Positions 51,935 to 59,221 of a stretch of 64,000 nucleotides of DNA are shown piece by piece. The position numbers and the translations under genes are program-made. The notes below the pieces were generated by a model. That model saw nothing but the letters and a program-made list of their open reading frames with translations. It was not told the DNA's origin and ran no database searches. Within the stretch, counting starts at the first letter, position 1; the number at the start of each line of letters is the position of its first letter. The DNA comes from CAXXXW01 sp963665555 (GTDB taxonomy: Bacteria; Pseudomonadota; Alphaproteobacteria; Thalassobaculales; Thalassobaculaceae): positions 2,542,001 to 2,606,000 of the forward strand of contig OY762308.1 of NCBI GenBank assembly GCA_963665555.2, given 5' to 3'.

Positions 51935-51963
51935 CTTCTAGCATGGCCCGCGGGAGCGCGCAA
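51935..51963 (-). promoter_or_regulatory. Predicted promoter of the F1 ATP synthase operon
   Basis: Minus strand: TTGCGC (51958-51963), 17 bases, TAGAAG (51935-51940), leaving a leader of about 57 bases before atpH. It lies back to back with the parDE-like promoter. Confidence 0.45.
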
Positions 51964-52010
51964 GCAATCGCGCGGCGGATTTCGCGGCCGCGGGTTCGGC
52001 GAAATTTCGG

Positions 52011-52040
52011 TCGATACGGCGCGCCATCGGCCTGTATAAT
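52011..52040 (+). promoter_or_regulatory. Predicted promoter of the parDE-like pair
   Basis: TCGATA (52011-52016), 18 bases, perfect TATAAT (52035-52040), about 30 bases before the ATG at 52070. A consensus TATAAT is exceptional in this GC-rich window. Confidence 0.6.
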
Positions 52041-52069
52041 GGCGATGTGGATCGGACAGGGAGAATACC

Positions 52070-52318
52070 ATGGCCAAGCCATCCGCGCCGGCGCTCGGCT
52101 TTGTCATGCGGGACAATCGCTCTTCGTTGGAGGAGGAGACCGGGCCGGGCGTCTCCGCCGAAACGGCGATCCGGGACGAGGAGGAGCGGGAGCAGGCGCT
52201 CATGGCCATGGCCGATGAAATCCGCGCCCGTGCGCAAACACCCCGGTCGGAGTTCCTGGACGGGGATCGAGTCTTCTCCGCCGCCCGCGCGAGGCTTCAG
52301 GCGATGCGCGGGCGATGA
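52070..52318 (+). CDS. Putative antitoxin of a ParE-type module
   Basis: An 82-residue, highly charged small protein. The N-terminal half (APALGFVMRDNRSSLEEETG) is not a recognisable DNA-binding fold, and the C-terminal half is helical and acidic-basic (DEEEREQALMAMADEIRARA). The assignment as antitoxin rests on size, on the ATGA overlap with a ParE/RelE toxin gene downstream and on the shared promoter. GGGAGAATACC precedes the ATG. GC content is visibly lower than the surroundings. Confidence 0.7.
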   Translation: MAKPSAPALGFVMRDNRSSLEEETGPGVSAETAIRDEEEREQALMAMADEIRARAQTPRSEFLDGDRVFSAARARLQAMRGR

Positions 52319-52641
52319 GCCACCGCATTCGTTACCACGCCCTCGTCGAGCGAGACTTTGACGAGATCGTCCATTGGATCGGAGATTACGCTGGCGAAGC
52401 GGTCGCCGGGCGCAAACTCGACGAGATCGAAAGTGCGATCCAGAGGTTGGAAGGTTTTCCACGTTTCGGGTCTCCATGTGACGACATACTTCCCGGCTTG
52501 CGCAAGATTTCGGCCGCGCGGAAAGCCGTTATTGCGTTCACGGTGGACGACGAGGCTCGCGAAGTTCTGGTTCTCGCGGTCACCTATGGCGGAGTGGACT
52601 GGTCCGCGCGCGTTCGCGCCCGCCCCTACTGGAAGCCGTAG
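52315..52641 (+). CDS. parE: ParE/RelE-superfamily toxin
   Basis: A 108-residue toxin with the ParE pattern: RYHALVERDFDEIVHWIGDY at the N-terminus, a helix (VAGRKLDEIESAIQRLEGFP), RFGSPCDDILPGLRKISAAR, then VLAVTYGGVDW near the end. ParE proteins poison DNA gyrase, whereas RelE cleaves mRNA; the sequence favours ParE. Base composition is less GC-rich than in atpH and priA on either side. Its 3' end overlaps the priA stop by 16 bases. Confidence 0.85.
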   Translation: MSHRIRYHALVERDFDEIVHWIGDYAGEAVAGRKLDEIESAIQRLEGFPRFGSPCDDILPGLRKISAARKAVIAFTVDDEAREVLVLAVTYGGVDWSARVRARPYWKP

Positions 52642-54842
52642 GGGTCCACGTCGACGGAGACGCGGACGCCGGGCGGGAATTTCAGCGGGGCGAGCCAGTC
52701 GCGCACGACCTTCTGCACATTGACCTCGCGCCCCGCCTTCAGCAGCAGGCGGCGCCGGTGGCGGCCGCGCAGCAGCGCCAGCGGGGCCGGGGCCGGCCCC
52801 AGCACCAGCGCGTTCGAGAACCGGGGCGCGGACCGGGCCAGCGCCCGCGCCGCCTCGTCGGCCCGTTCGGCCTCCCGGCCCGCGACGACCAGCGCGACCA
52901 GCCGGCCGAACGGCGGCATCCCCGCCTCCTCCCGCGCCCGCGCCTCCTCGGCGAGGAAGCCGTCGCGGTCCCAGGCCGCGAGCGCGCGCATCGCCGGCCC
53001 GTCGGGCATGTGGGTCTGGAGGAAGACGCGGCCCGGCCGCTCCGCCCGCCCGGCGCGGCCGGCCAGCTGGTGCAGCAGCTGGTAGGTGCGCTCGCCCGCC
53101 CGGAGGTCGCCGCCGGAGAGGCCGAGATCGGCGTCCACCGCCCCCGCCACGGTGAGCAGCGGGAAATGGTGGCCCTTGGCCGCGACCTGCGTCCCGACGA
53201 CGATGTCCGCTTCCCCCCCGGCCACGGCGCGGGCGAATTCGGCGGCCGCGCCGGGGCCGGACAGCGTGTCGCTGGAGGCGATGCGGACCCGCGCCTCCGG
53301 CCAGCGCCAGCGGACCTCCTCCTCCAGCCGCTCGACGCCGGGGCCGGCGGCGGCCAGGCCGTCCTCCGCCCCGCATTCCGGGCAGGCTTCGGGCCGCCGC
53401 GCCGCGTGGCCGCAATGGTGGCACACCAGCCGGCCGCGCCCGCGATGCTCGACCAGCCAGGCGGCGCAGTTCGGGCACGCCATCCGGTGCCCGCAGGCCC
53501 GGCACAGCGTGAGCGGCGCGTAGCCCCTCCGGTTCAGGAACAGCAGCGCCTGCTCGCCGCGGCCGAGCGCCTCGCCGACCGCGCGGACCAGGCGGGGCGC
53601 GATCCAGCGGCCGCGCTCCGGCCCCTCGCGGCGCAGGTCGATCGCGCGCACCTCCGGCGGGCCGGCCGCGCCGGCGCGGGCGGGCAGCGGAACCCGCTCG
53701 TAGCGCCCGCGCGCGATGTTGACGACGGTCTCCAGCGACGGCGTGGCCGAGGCCAGCACCGCCGCCGCGCCGCCGATCCGCGCCCGCACCACCGCCATGT
53801 CGCGCCCCTGGTAGGGCACGCCGTCCTCCTGCTTGAAGGCGGCGTCGTGCTCCTCGTCCACCACGACCAGGCCGAGGTCCGGGAAGGGCAGGAACAGCGC
53901 CGACCGCGCGCCGACCAGCGCCCGGACGCGCCCGTCGGCGACGCCGCGCCAGACCGCGCGCCGGCGGCCCGGCGGCAGGTCGGAATGCCACTCGGCCGGC
54001 GGCGCGCCGAACCGCGCCTCGAACCGCGCGAGGAAGGGCGCGGAGAGCGCGATCTCCGGCACCAGGACCAGCGCCTGGCGGCCCTGGCGCAGCGTTTCGG
54101 CGACGGCCTCGAAATAGACCTCCGTCTTGCCCGATCCCGTCACACCGTCGAGCGCGGCGACCGAAAACCGCCCCGCCCGCGCGGCGGCGGCGAGCCGGGC
54201 GGCGGCCGCGCGCTGGGCCGGGTTGAACGCGACGGCCGGCGGCCGGTCCGGGTCCGGCGCGGGAAAGCGCGCCTCGCCGGGCAGCGCGACGGTCGCCAGC
54301 AGCCCCGCGCGCGCCATCCCCCTGGGGACCGACGGCGAAACCCCGGCCTCGCGCGCGATGTCCGCCGCCGTGCGCGGCGGCCCGTCCGCCAGCAGCTCCA
54401 GCACCCGCCGGCGCGCCGGGGTCCGCCGCGCCGCCTCGTCCGGCGCGGCCGCGGCGCGGGCGTAGGCGAGGACGGGCGGCGGCGGCGAAAGCGCGGCCGG
54501 AACCCCCGCCGCCATCCGCAGCACCGCGCCCGGCGGCGAGAGCGTGTAGGCCGCCACCCAATCGACGAAGGCCAGCGTCTCGCGCGGCAGCGGCGGCGCG
54601 TCGAAACGGCGGAGCACGGGTTTGAGCCGCGCCGGCGCGATGCCGCCGGTCCCCTCGCCGAGCACGGCGCCGACGACGCGCCGCCCGCCCGCCGGGACCT
54701 CGACCAGCGCGCCCGGCTCCAGGTCCAGCCCGCCGTCGAGATAGTCCCACGGGCCGGGCAGCGGCAGCGCGGGCAGCACCGAGACGCGCCGGCCCGCCGC
54801 GCCCGGCCCGGCCCCGCGCGCCGGTGTCCCGCCCCTCTCCAT
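52626..54842 (-). CDS. priA: Primosomal protein N' (replication restart helicase)
   Basis: A 738-residue superfamily 2 helicase that reloads the replisome at stalled forks. It has the N-terminal 3'-end-binding domain, Walker A GVTGSGKTEVYFEAV near 245, the DEEH box in VVVDEEHDAAFKQEDG, and zinc-binding cysteines in LCRACGHRMACPNCAAW, CHHCG and CPECGA. Helicase motifs VGTQVAAKGHHFP and QLAGRAGRAERPG follow. It is a full-length, intact gene. In many alphaproteobacteria priA is directly next to atpH; here parDE lies between them. Confidence 0.97.
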   Translation of the reverse strand: MERGGTPARGAGPGAAGRRVSVLPALPLPGPWDYLDGGLDLEPGALVEVPAGGRRVVGAVLGEGTGGIAPARLKPVLRRFDAPPLPRETLAFVDWVAAYTLSPPGAVLRMAAGVPAALSPPPPVLAYARAAAAPDEAARRTPARRRVLELLADGPPRTAADIAREAGVSPSVPRGMARAGLLATVALPGEARFPAPDPDRPPAVAFNPAQRAAAARLAAAARAGRFSVAALDGVTGSGKTEVYFEAVAETLRQGRQALVLVPEIALSAPFLARFEARFGAPPAEWHSDLPPGRRRAVWRGVADGRVRALVGARSALFLPFPDLGLVVVDEEHDAAFKQEDGVPYQGRDMAVVRARIGGAAAVLASATPSLETVVNIARGRYERVPLPARAGAAGPPEVRAIDLRREGPERGRWIAPRLVRAVGEALGRGEQALLFLNRRGYAPLTLCRACGHRMACPNCAAWLVEHRGRGRLVCHHCGHAARRPEACPECGAEDGLAAAGPGVERLEEEVRWRWPEARVRIASSDTLSGPGAAAEFARAVAGGEADIVVGTQVAAKGHHFPLLTVAGAVDADLGLSGGDLRAGERTYQLLHQLAGRAGRAERPGRVFLQTHMPDGPAMRALAAWDRDGFLAEEARAREEAGMPPFGRLVALVVAGREAERADEAARALARSAPRFSNALVLGPAPAPLALLRGRHRRRLLLKAGREVNVQKVVRDWLAPLKFPPGVRVSVDVDPYGFQ

Positions 54843-54911
54843 CGCGCCAATCTGCGCCCCCGCCGCGCCCTTGTCGAGCCGGCCCGCCGGCGAACGGCCG
54901 GGGACGCCCGC

Positions 54912-54940
54912 TTGCCGGCGGGCGCGGCGCGCCGTAAAGA
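54912..54940 (+). promoter_or_regulatory. Predicted promoter of the 2-hydroxyacid dehydrogenase gene
   Basis: TTGCCG (54912-54917), 17 bases, TAAAGA (54935-54940), about 30 bases before the ATG at 54974. Confidence 0.4.
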
Positions 54941-54973
54941 TGGCGGCTCCGCAATCCCGCCGGGGCCGCCGCC

Positions 54974-55945
54974 ATGGAAAACACCGGGAAGATCGTCTTC
55001 CTCTACGCCGCCTCCAGCGTGCCCGACCGCATCGTCGCGGCGGCGCTGGCCCAGACGCCGGAGGGGTTCGAACTGGTCCCGTGCGAGGCGGCGACGCCGG
55101 CGGCGGAGCGGCGCGCCCATGTCGCCGACGCGGACTACCTGATGCTCTACGCGCTCGGCTTCGACGACATCGACGTCGCCGGCAAGGCGCGGCTGATGCA
55201 GATACTGAGCGCCGGGTACGACCGGCTCGACGTGGCGGCGCTGGCGGCCGCCGGCATTCCGCTGGCGACCAACGGGGGCGCCAACGCCCCGACGGTGGCC
55301 GAGCACGCGGTCATGCTGATGCTGGCGGTCTACCGCAAGCTGCCCCCGCACCACAACGCGATGGCGCGGGGCGAGTGGCTCGGCCACCGCGAGGCGCTGT
55401 CGATGTACGAGTTGCGCGGCAAGCGCGTCGGCATCGTCGGCTTCGGCAAGATCGGCCGCGAGACGGCGCGGATGGTCCGGGGCTTCCTGGCCGAGCCGGT
55501 GTATTGCGATGTCCACCCCGCCCCGCCGGAGGTCGAGGCGGAACTGGGCGCGCGGCGGCTCGACCTCGACGAACTGCTCGCCACCTCCGACATCGTGACC
55601 CTGCACACGCCGCTGACCGAGGCGTCGCGCGGCCTGATCGACAAGGCGGCGCTGGCGCGGATGAAGCCGACGGCGGTGCTGGTCAACACCGCGCGCGGCC
55701 CGGCCGTGGTCGAGGCCGACCTGGTCGAGGCGCTGCGCGGCGGCGTCATCGCCGGGGCCGGGCTGGACGTGTTCGAGCGCGAGCCGCTCGGCGACAGCCC
55801 GCTGCTCTCGATGGAGAACGTGGTCGTCACGCCGCACACCGCCGGCACCACGATCGACACCTGGTGGCGGCGCCTCGACTTCGCCTTCGAAAACATCTCC
55901 CGCGTCGCCCGCGGCGAGGCGCCGCTCTTCGTCGTGGAGCCGTAG
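54974..55945 (+). CDS. D-isomer-specific 2-hydroxyacid dehydrogenase
   Basis: A 323-residue NAD-dependent oxidoreductase of the phosphoglycerate/glyoxylate reductase family. Motifs: substrate-binding NGGANAPTVAEHAVMLML, Rossmann motif VGIVGFGKIGRETARM, catalytic Arg in LVNTARGPAVVEADLVEALR, Glu in LDVFEREPL and His in VTPHTAGTT. The substrate is unresolved. Glyoxylate, the end product of the purine operon in this window, is one possible substrate among several. No strong ribosome site precedes the ATG. Confidence 0.92.
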   Translation: MENTGKIVFLYAASSVPDRIVAAALAQTPEGFELVPCEAATPAAERRAHVADADYLMLYALGFDDIDVAGKARLMQILSAGYDRLDVAALAAAGIPLATNGGANAPTVAEHAVMLMLAVYRKLPPHHNAMARGEWLGHREALSMYELRGKRVGIVGFGKIGRETARMVRGFLAEPVYCDVHPAPPEVEAELGARRLDLDELLATSDIVTLHTPLTEASRGLIDKAALARMKPTAVLVNTARGPAVVEADLVEALRGGVIAGAGLDVFEREPLGDSPLLSMENVVVTPHTAGTTIDTWWRRLDFAFENISRVARGEAPLFVVEP

Positions 55946-55950
55946 CGCCC

Positions 55951-56010
55951 GCCTTCGCCGCGCCCCGGCCCTGAGCCGCGGCCTTCGCCGCGCCCCGGCC
56001 CCGAGCCGGG
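55951..56010 (+). repeat. Tandem 30-base direct repeat with hairpin
   Basis: Two copies of a 30-base unit (55951-55980 and 55981-56010) match at 28 of 30 positions. The second copy runs into a perfect 7-base stem, GCCCCGG with CCGGGGC (55992-56012, 7-base loop). The repeat lies between convergent stops (dehydrogenase and PIN toxin) and may work as a terminator or be a REP-like element. Confidence 0.7.
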
Positions 56011-56061
56011 GCCCAGGGGGCAGGGGCGCCGGCGCCGGAAGGGCGTCCCGCCCCGCCCAAC

Positions 56062-56171
56062 CGCCCGGCCGCGTCGCGGGCTACGCGACGCCGAGGCGCC
56101 TCAAGGCCTCGCCGGCGTCGACGATCGGAATGCCCTCGACCTCCCCGAGCGCGAGCATGTGCTTCTTGTCG
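56062..56171 (+). repeat. Duplicated 110-base segment, copy 1 (3' end of PIN gene 1)
   Basis: Matches 56791-56900 at 108 of 110 positions, without gaps. The match covers the last 29 codons of the PIN gene, the stop and about 19 bases beyond it. Confidence 0.9.
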
Positions 56172-56497
56172 GCGGAGACGATGAGGTCGGCCGCGCCGGC
56201 GATGGCGGCGGCCAGGATCGAATTGTCGTCCGGGTCGGGAGAGAAATCCACTTCGGGCGGGTCGCGCGCGAAAGTCGCCCGAGTCCGGATGTTCTCCACG
56301 AGGCTGGCCGCGTCTCGCCCATCGATCAGCCGCTTGAGCTTCGGCCGGGCAATCACTCCGACAAGTTCGGCGACTTGCGCGTCGGAGGTCACCAGTTCGA
56401 ACGCGCCATCGAGCCACGCCCGGTACAGCCGGTCCGGCCAGTTCCCTTCCTCGATGTAGGCCCTTAGCAGGATATTGGTGTCAAGGACGACCCGCAC
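56081..56497 (-). CDS. PIN-domain RNase toxin 1
   Basis: A 138-residue PIN-domain protein of the putative-toxin family. The acidic metal-binding residues are at VVLDTNILLRAYI (Asp), SDAQVAELVGVIARPK (Glu-containing helix) and DPDDNSILAAAIAGAADLIV (Asp pair). The C-terminal 29 residues (from DKKHMLALGEVEGIP) are identical to those of PIN toxin 2. Its start overlaps the antitoxin stop by 17 bases. Target RNA unknown. Confidence 0.88.
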   Translation of the reverse strand: MRVVLDTNILLRAYIEEGNWPDRLYRAWLDGAFELVTSDAQVAELVGVIARPKLKRLIDGRDAASLVENIRTRATFARDPPEVDFSPDPDDNSILAAAIAGAADLIVSADKKHMLALGEVEGIPIVDAGEALRRLGVA

Positions 56498-56663
56498 GAT
56501 AGGCTTCCAACTCCTCGTCGATCAAGTCGTGGACTTCCTGCTCGTCCAGATGCGCGGCGCGCGCCCTGATTCTCGCGACCGCGCGCTCGAAACGGCGACG
56601 CTCCTCGTCGCCGGCTTCGGCGGTTTCGTGTCGCGCGACGGACCGTGGAGCGGTGACGGCCAT
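56481..56663 (-). CDS. Antitoxin of PIN module 1
   Basis: A 60-residue charged protein. After an N-terminal tail (VTAPRSVARHETAEAG) it is almost wholly helical, with DEQEVHDLIDEELEAYRAGR at the C-terminus. GGGAGGG lies seven bases before the ATG at 56663. No family was recognised; the role is inferred from the overlap with the PIN toxin. It is homologous to the protein at 57210-57440 over its last 47 residues. Confidence 0.8.
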   Translation of the reverse strand: MAVTAPRSVARHETAEAGDEERRRFERAVARIRARAAHLDEQEVHDLIDEELEAYRAGRP

Positions 56664-56707
56664 CGTTCCCTCCCGTATCGAGAGTCGCCGGTTTCGGCGC
56701 GGGGAGC
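56664..56707 (+). repeat. Duplicated 44-base upstream segment, copy 1
   Basis: Matches 57395-57438 at 42 of 44 positions, without gaps. It contains the ribosome-binding region of the antitoxin gene. Confidence 0.85.
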
Positions 56708-56731
56708 GCCCCCCCGGCTGTCGATGGCTTC

Positions 56732-56760
56732 AGGATAGCGGGCGGCGCGGGACATATCGA
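56732..56760 (-). promoter_or_regulatory. Predicted promoter of PIN module 1
   Basis: Minus strand: TCGATA (56755-56760), 17 bases, TATCCT (56732-56737). The TATCCT and its flank are conserved in module 2. Confidence 0.4.
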
Positions 56761-56790
56761 CCGGGAACGGCGGGCGGATATTTTCCCGCG

Positions 56791-56900
56791 CGCCCGGTCG
56801 CGTCGCGGGCTACGCGACGCCGAGGCGCCTCAGGGCCTCGCCGGCGTCGACGATCGGAATGCCCTCGACCTCCCCGAGCGCGAGCATGTGCTTCTTGTCG
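56791..56900 (+). repeat. Duplicated 110-base segment, copy 2 (3' end of PIN gene 2)
   Basis: Partner of 56062-56171, offset by 729 bases, 108 of 110 positions identical. Confidence 0.9.
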
Positions 56901-57235
56901 CCCGAAATAACCAATTCCGCCCCGACGGCGATGGCGGTGGCCAGAATCGCGTCGTCCTTGGGGTCGGGGGACAGGCCCGTCATCGGCGGGCAATCGACAA
57001 CGAAGGCGCGCGTGTCGAGGTTCTCCGCCAGGATCGCCGCGCTGCCGGCGTCGATGAACCGCTCCATCTTTGGCCGGGCGAGAACTTCCGCGATTTCGGC
57101 GATCTGGGCGTCGGAGGTCGCCAGTTCGAACCCGCCGTCGAGCCACGCCCGATGCAGGCGGGCGGGCGGGCCATCCTCGGAGATCAGGGCGCTGACCAGG
57201 ACATTGGTGTCAAGAACGACCCGCGCGAACGGCAT
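56810..57235 (-). CDS. PIN-domain RNase toxin 2
   Basis: A 141-residue homologue of PIN toxin 1: RVVLDTNVLVSALISEDGPP, SDAQIAEIAEVLARPKMERF and DPKDDAILATAIAVGAELVI give the same acidic pattern. The last 29 residues are identical to toxin 1, while the rest has diverged considerably. The ATG at 57235 overlaps the antitoxin stop by 26 bases. Because of an indel upstream, the toxin frame is now open back to an ATG at 57394 (194 residues), which is the position of the antitoxin start in module 1. Confidence 0.85.
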   Translation of the reverse strand: MPFARVVLDTNVLVSALISEDGPPARLHRAWLDGGFELATSDAQIAEIAEVLARPKMERFIDAGSAAILAENLDTRAFVVDCPPMTGLSPDPKDDAILATAIAVGAELVISGDKKHMLALGEVEGIPIVDAGEALRRLGVA

Positions 57236-57440
57236 CCACCGCCTCGTCGATATGGTCCTGGATTTCCCGCGGATCCCGACGCGCGTTGCGCGCCTTGATT
57301 TTCCGGACCGTGCGGTCGAAAAGTTCGCGGCGCGCGTCGTCGTCCGCCTCGGCGGTTTTCCGCCGCGCGGCGGGCCGCGATGTCGTAACCCCATCCTTCC
57401 CTCCCGTGTCGAGAGTCGCCGGTTTCGGCGCGGGGAGCAT
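57210..57440 (-). CDS. Antitoxin of PIN module 2, 5' end apparently frameshifted
   Basis: The last 48 codons match the antitoxin of module 1 (TAEADDDARRELFDRTVRKI, DHIDEAVDAVRAGRS). At the position of the module 1 start there is an ATG (57394), but between it and the homologous region this copy has 38 bases where module 1 has 39, so that ATG is out of frame. The nearest in-frame ATG is at 57440, without a ribosome site, giving 76 residues beginning MLPAPKPATLD. The gene may be translated poorly or may be decaying. Confidence 0.6.
   Translation of the reverse strand: MLPAPKPATLDTGGKDGVTTSRPAARRKTAEADDDARRELFDRTVRKIKARNARRDPREIQDHIDEAVDAVRAGRS
57395..57438 (+). repeat. Duplicated 44-base upstream segment, copy 2
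   Basis: Partner of 56664-56707, offset by 731 bases; 42 of 44 positions identical. Confidence 0.85.
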
Positions 57441-57461
57441 CCCGCAACCGGCGGTGGAGGC

Positions 57462-57491
57462 AGGATAGGGGGTCGGCGCCGGGAGCGTCAA
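57462..57491 (-). promoter_or_regulatory. Predicted promoter of PIN module 2
   Basis: Minus strand: TTGACG (57486-57491), 18 bases, TATCCT (57462-57467). The predicted transcript starts near 57455, just ahead of the ATG at 57440. Confidence 0.45.
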
Positions 57492-57604
57492 CCCCGGAAT
57501 CGCCGCTGGCCCCATTGCCCGCCCGGCGCGCCGGACAGGTCCACCGTCCAGGGCCGCCCATCGAGCACGCGCCACAAGGGCGAGACGGCGCCCGGCGCGG
57601 CGCT

Positions 57605-58243
57605 TTACCCGGCCTTGTGGAATTCGCCGTCCGCCGGGTCCATCGTCCACAACTCGCCGTTGGCGATGTCGAACCAGGCGCCGTGCAGGGCCAGGCGGCC
57701 GCGGGCCTCCGGCGCCGCGATCCATGGGAAGGTCCTGAGATTCGCGATGGAGCGGCGGATCGAGGCGCGTTCCAGCGCGGTCTGGCGTTCCGCGTCGCTC
57801 AGCCCCTCGCGATCCGCCACCGCCTCGGCGGCCGGCCCGAGCTGGCTCGTCCACTTGCCGACGAAATCGTCGGGGGACAGCGGCTCCGCCGCCGGGCGCA
57901 GCGCCGCGCGGATGCCGCCGCAGCCCGCGTGGCCGAGCACCACGATATGCCGGACCTTCAAGCCCCGCACGGCGAATTCGAGCGCGGCCGAAGTCGAGTG
58001 GAGGCCTTCGTCCGGCGTGAACGGCGGCGCCAGATTGGCGACATTGCGCACCACGAAGATCTGGCCGGGCGCGGCGTCGAATACTGTCTCCGGCGCGACC
58101 CGCGAATCGCAACAGGCAATGACCATCGTCGTCGGCGCCTGCCCGCGCTCGGCAAGCGAGCGGTAGCGGGCGCGTTCGCGGTCGTAGCGGTCGTCCCTGA
58201 AGGATCGATAGCCGCGCAAAAGCGGTTCCGGGAAATTCTTCAC
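57605..58243 (-). CDS. Beta-class carbonic anhydrase
   Basis: A 212-residue zinc enzyme interconverting carbon dioxide and bicarbonate. Zinc ligands are Cys45 with the Asp46-Arg48 dyad in ACCDSRVAPE, and His105 and Cys108 in VVLGHAGCGGIRA. The start is the GTG at 58243 with GAGGGAGA upstream; the N-terminal FPEPLLRGYRSFR is typical. The enzyme is cytoplasmic. The gene is followed by the PIN modules on the same strand but separated from them by 160 bases. Confidence 0.95.
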   Translation of the reverse strand: MKNFPEPLLRGYRSFRDDRYDRERARYRSLAERGQAPTTMVIACCDSRVAPETVFDAAPGQIFVVRNVANLAPPFTPDEGLHSTSAALEFAVRGLKVRHIVVLGHAGCGGIRAALRPAAEPLSPDDFVGKWTSQLGPAAEAVADREGLSDAERQTALERASIRRSIANLRTFPWIAAPEARGRLALHGAWFDIANGELWTMDPADGEFHKAG

Positions 58244-58338
58244 CGCGGATTGTCTCCCTCGACCCCGCCTCGTTCGCCGGTTTTGCCCGTGCCCGCCGCA
58301 AGCGGATGCGCTACGCTCAATATCGCCCGAAGCCGCCG

Positions 58339-58344
58339 TTGACA
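58339..58344 (+). promoter_or_regulatory. Isolated consensus -35 box upstream of the GST gene
   Basis: TTGACA occurs in the 180-base divergent region between the carbonic anhydrase and GST genes, inside the inverted repeat GTTG-A-CAAC. No convincing -10 lies 16-18 bases downstream, so it may be an operator instead. Confidence 0.25.
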
Positions 58345-58423
58345 ACCGGCTGTCCGCGCCCGGCGCGGGCGTGCTAAGCGGGCGCCGGGCCTCCGGCGGG
58401 CGGGGCGCGAGGGGAGAGCGGGC

Positions 58424-59122
58424 ATGGCGATCGACTTCTACGACCTGTCGGGCCTCGGCGGGCGCAGGTTCAGCCCGTTCGGCTGGCGCGCCCGGCTGGC
58501 GCTGGCCCACAAGGGCCTCGAATCGGGCGCGCGGGTGGAGCATGTGCGCTTCTCGGACAAGCACAAGCTCGCCTTTTCGGGCCAGGAGCTGGTGCCGGTG
58601 ATCGTCGATGGCGGGACCGTCGTGTCCGACAGCTGGGAGATCGCGCGCTACCTCGAAGGCGCCTATCCGGGCGGGCCGCCGCTGTTCGCCGGGCCGGGGG
58701 GCGAGGCCGGGGCGCGCTTCGTCGCCGCCTGGACCGACAGCCGTGTCCACCCGCTGGTCGCGCGCTGCGTCGTCCGCGACATCCTCGACGCGATCGAGCC
58801 GGAGGACCGCGCCTATTTCCGGGCCTCGCGGGAGAAGCGCTTCGGCGCGCCGCTGGAGGAGACGGTGGCGAACCGGGAGGAGACGCGCGGCGAGTTGAAG
58901 ATGGCGCTCTACCCGCTGCGCAAGGCGGTGGAGGGGGGCGGCTTCCTCGGCGGCGCCGGCCCGAACTTCGCCGACTACGCGGCCTTCGGCGCCTTCATGT
59001 GGGCGCGCGTCGTCAGCCCCTTCCGGCTGCTGGAGGCGGACGACCCGGTTTACGCCTGGCGCGAACGGATGCTCGACCTCCACGACGGCCTCCCCCGCGC
59101 CGAACCCGGCTTTCCCGTGTAG
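58424..59122 (+). CDS. Glutathione S-transferase family protein (LigE-like)
   Basis: A 232-residue GST. The thioredoxin-like N-terminal domain reads FYDLSGLGGRRFSPFGWRAR, then LAFSGQELVPVIVDGGTVVS and DSWEIARYLEGAYP; the SPFGWRARLALAHKGL pattern resembles the beta-etherase LigE group. The C-terminal helical domain ends near 225. Family members cleave aryl ethers or carry out other glutathione conjugations; the substrate here is not known. It is monocistronic and divergent from the carbonic anhydrase gene. Confidence 0.85.
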   Translation: MAIDFYDLSGLGGRRFSPFGWRARLALAHKGLESGARVEHVRFSDKHKLAFSGQELVPVIVDGGTVVSDSWEIARYLEGAYPGGPPLFAGPGGEAGARFVAAWTDSRVHPLVARCVVRDILDAIEPEDRAYFRASREKRFGAPLEETVANREETRGELKMALYPLRKAVEGGGFLGGAGPNFADYAAFGAFMWARVVSPFRLLEADDPVYAWRERMLDLHDGLPRAEPGFPV

Positions 59123-59166
59123 CGGAAAACGGCGCGGGAACGCCGCGGCGCGCCGCCTTATCGTGT

Positions 59167-59190
59167 ACAAGGCCGTCCACAAGGCCGTCC
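59167..59190 (+). repeat. Perfect tandem 12-base repeat upstream of the tcuA-like gene
   Basis: ACAAGGCCGTCC occurs twice in immediate succession (59167-59178 and 59179-59190), ending 31 bases before the ATG. It directly follows TCGTGT, giving a TGTACA palindrome at the left end. It may be a repeated operator half-site, or a simple slippage duplication. Confidence 0.6.
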
Positions 59191-59221
59191 GCCGGGCGGC
59201 AAACGGGAGGGGCGCCGAGCC

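Noticed and set aside
56810..57394. 194-residue version of PIN toxin 2 starting at the ATG at 57394
   Set aside because: The extra 53 residues are Arg/Gly-rich and unrelated to PIN proteins; they come from the antitoxin region read out of frame after a one-base deletion.
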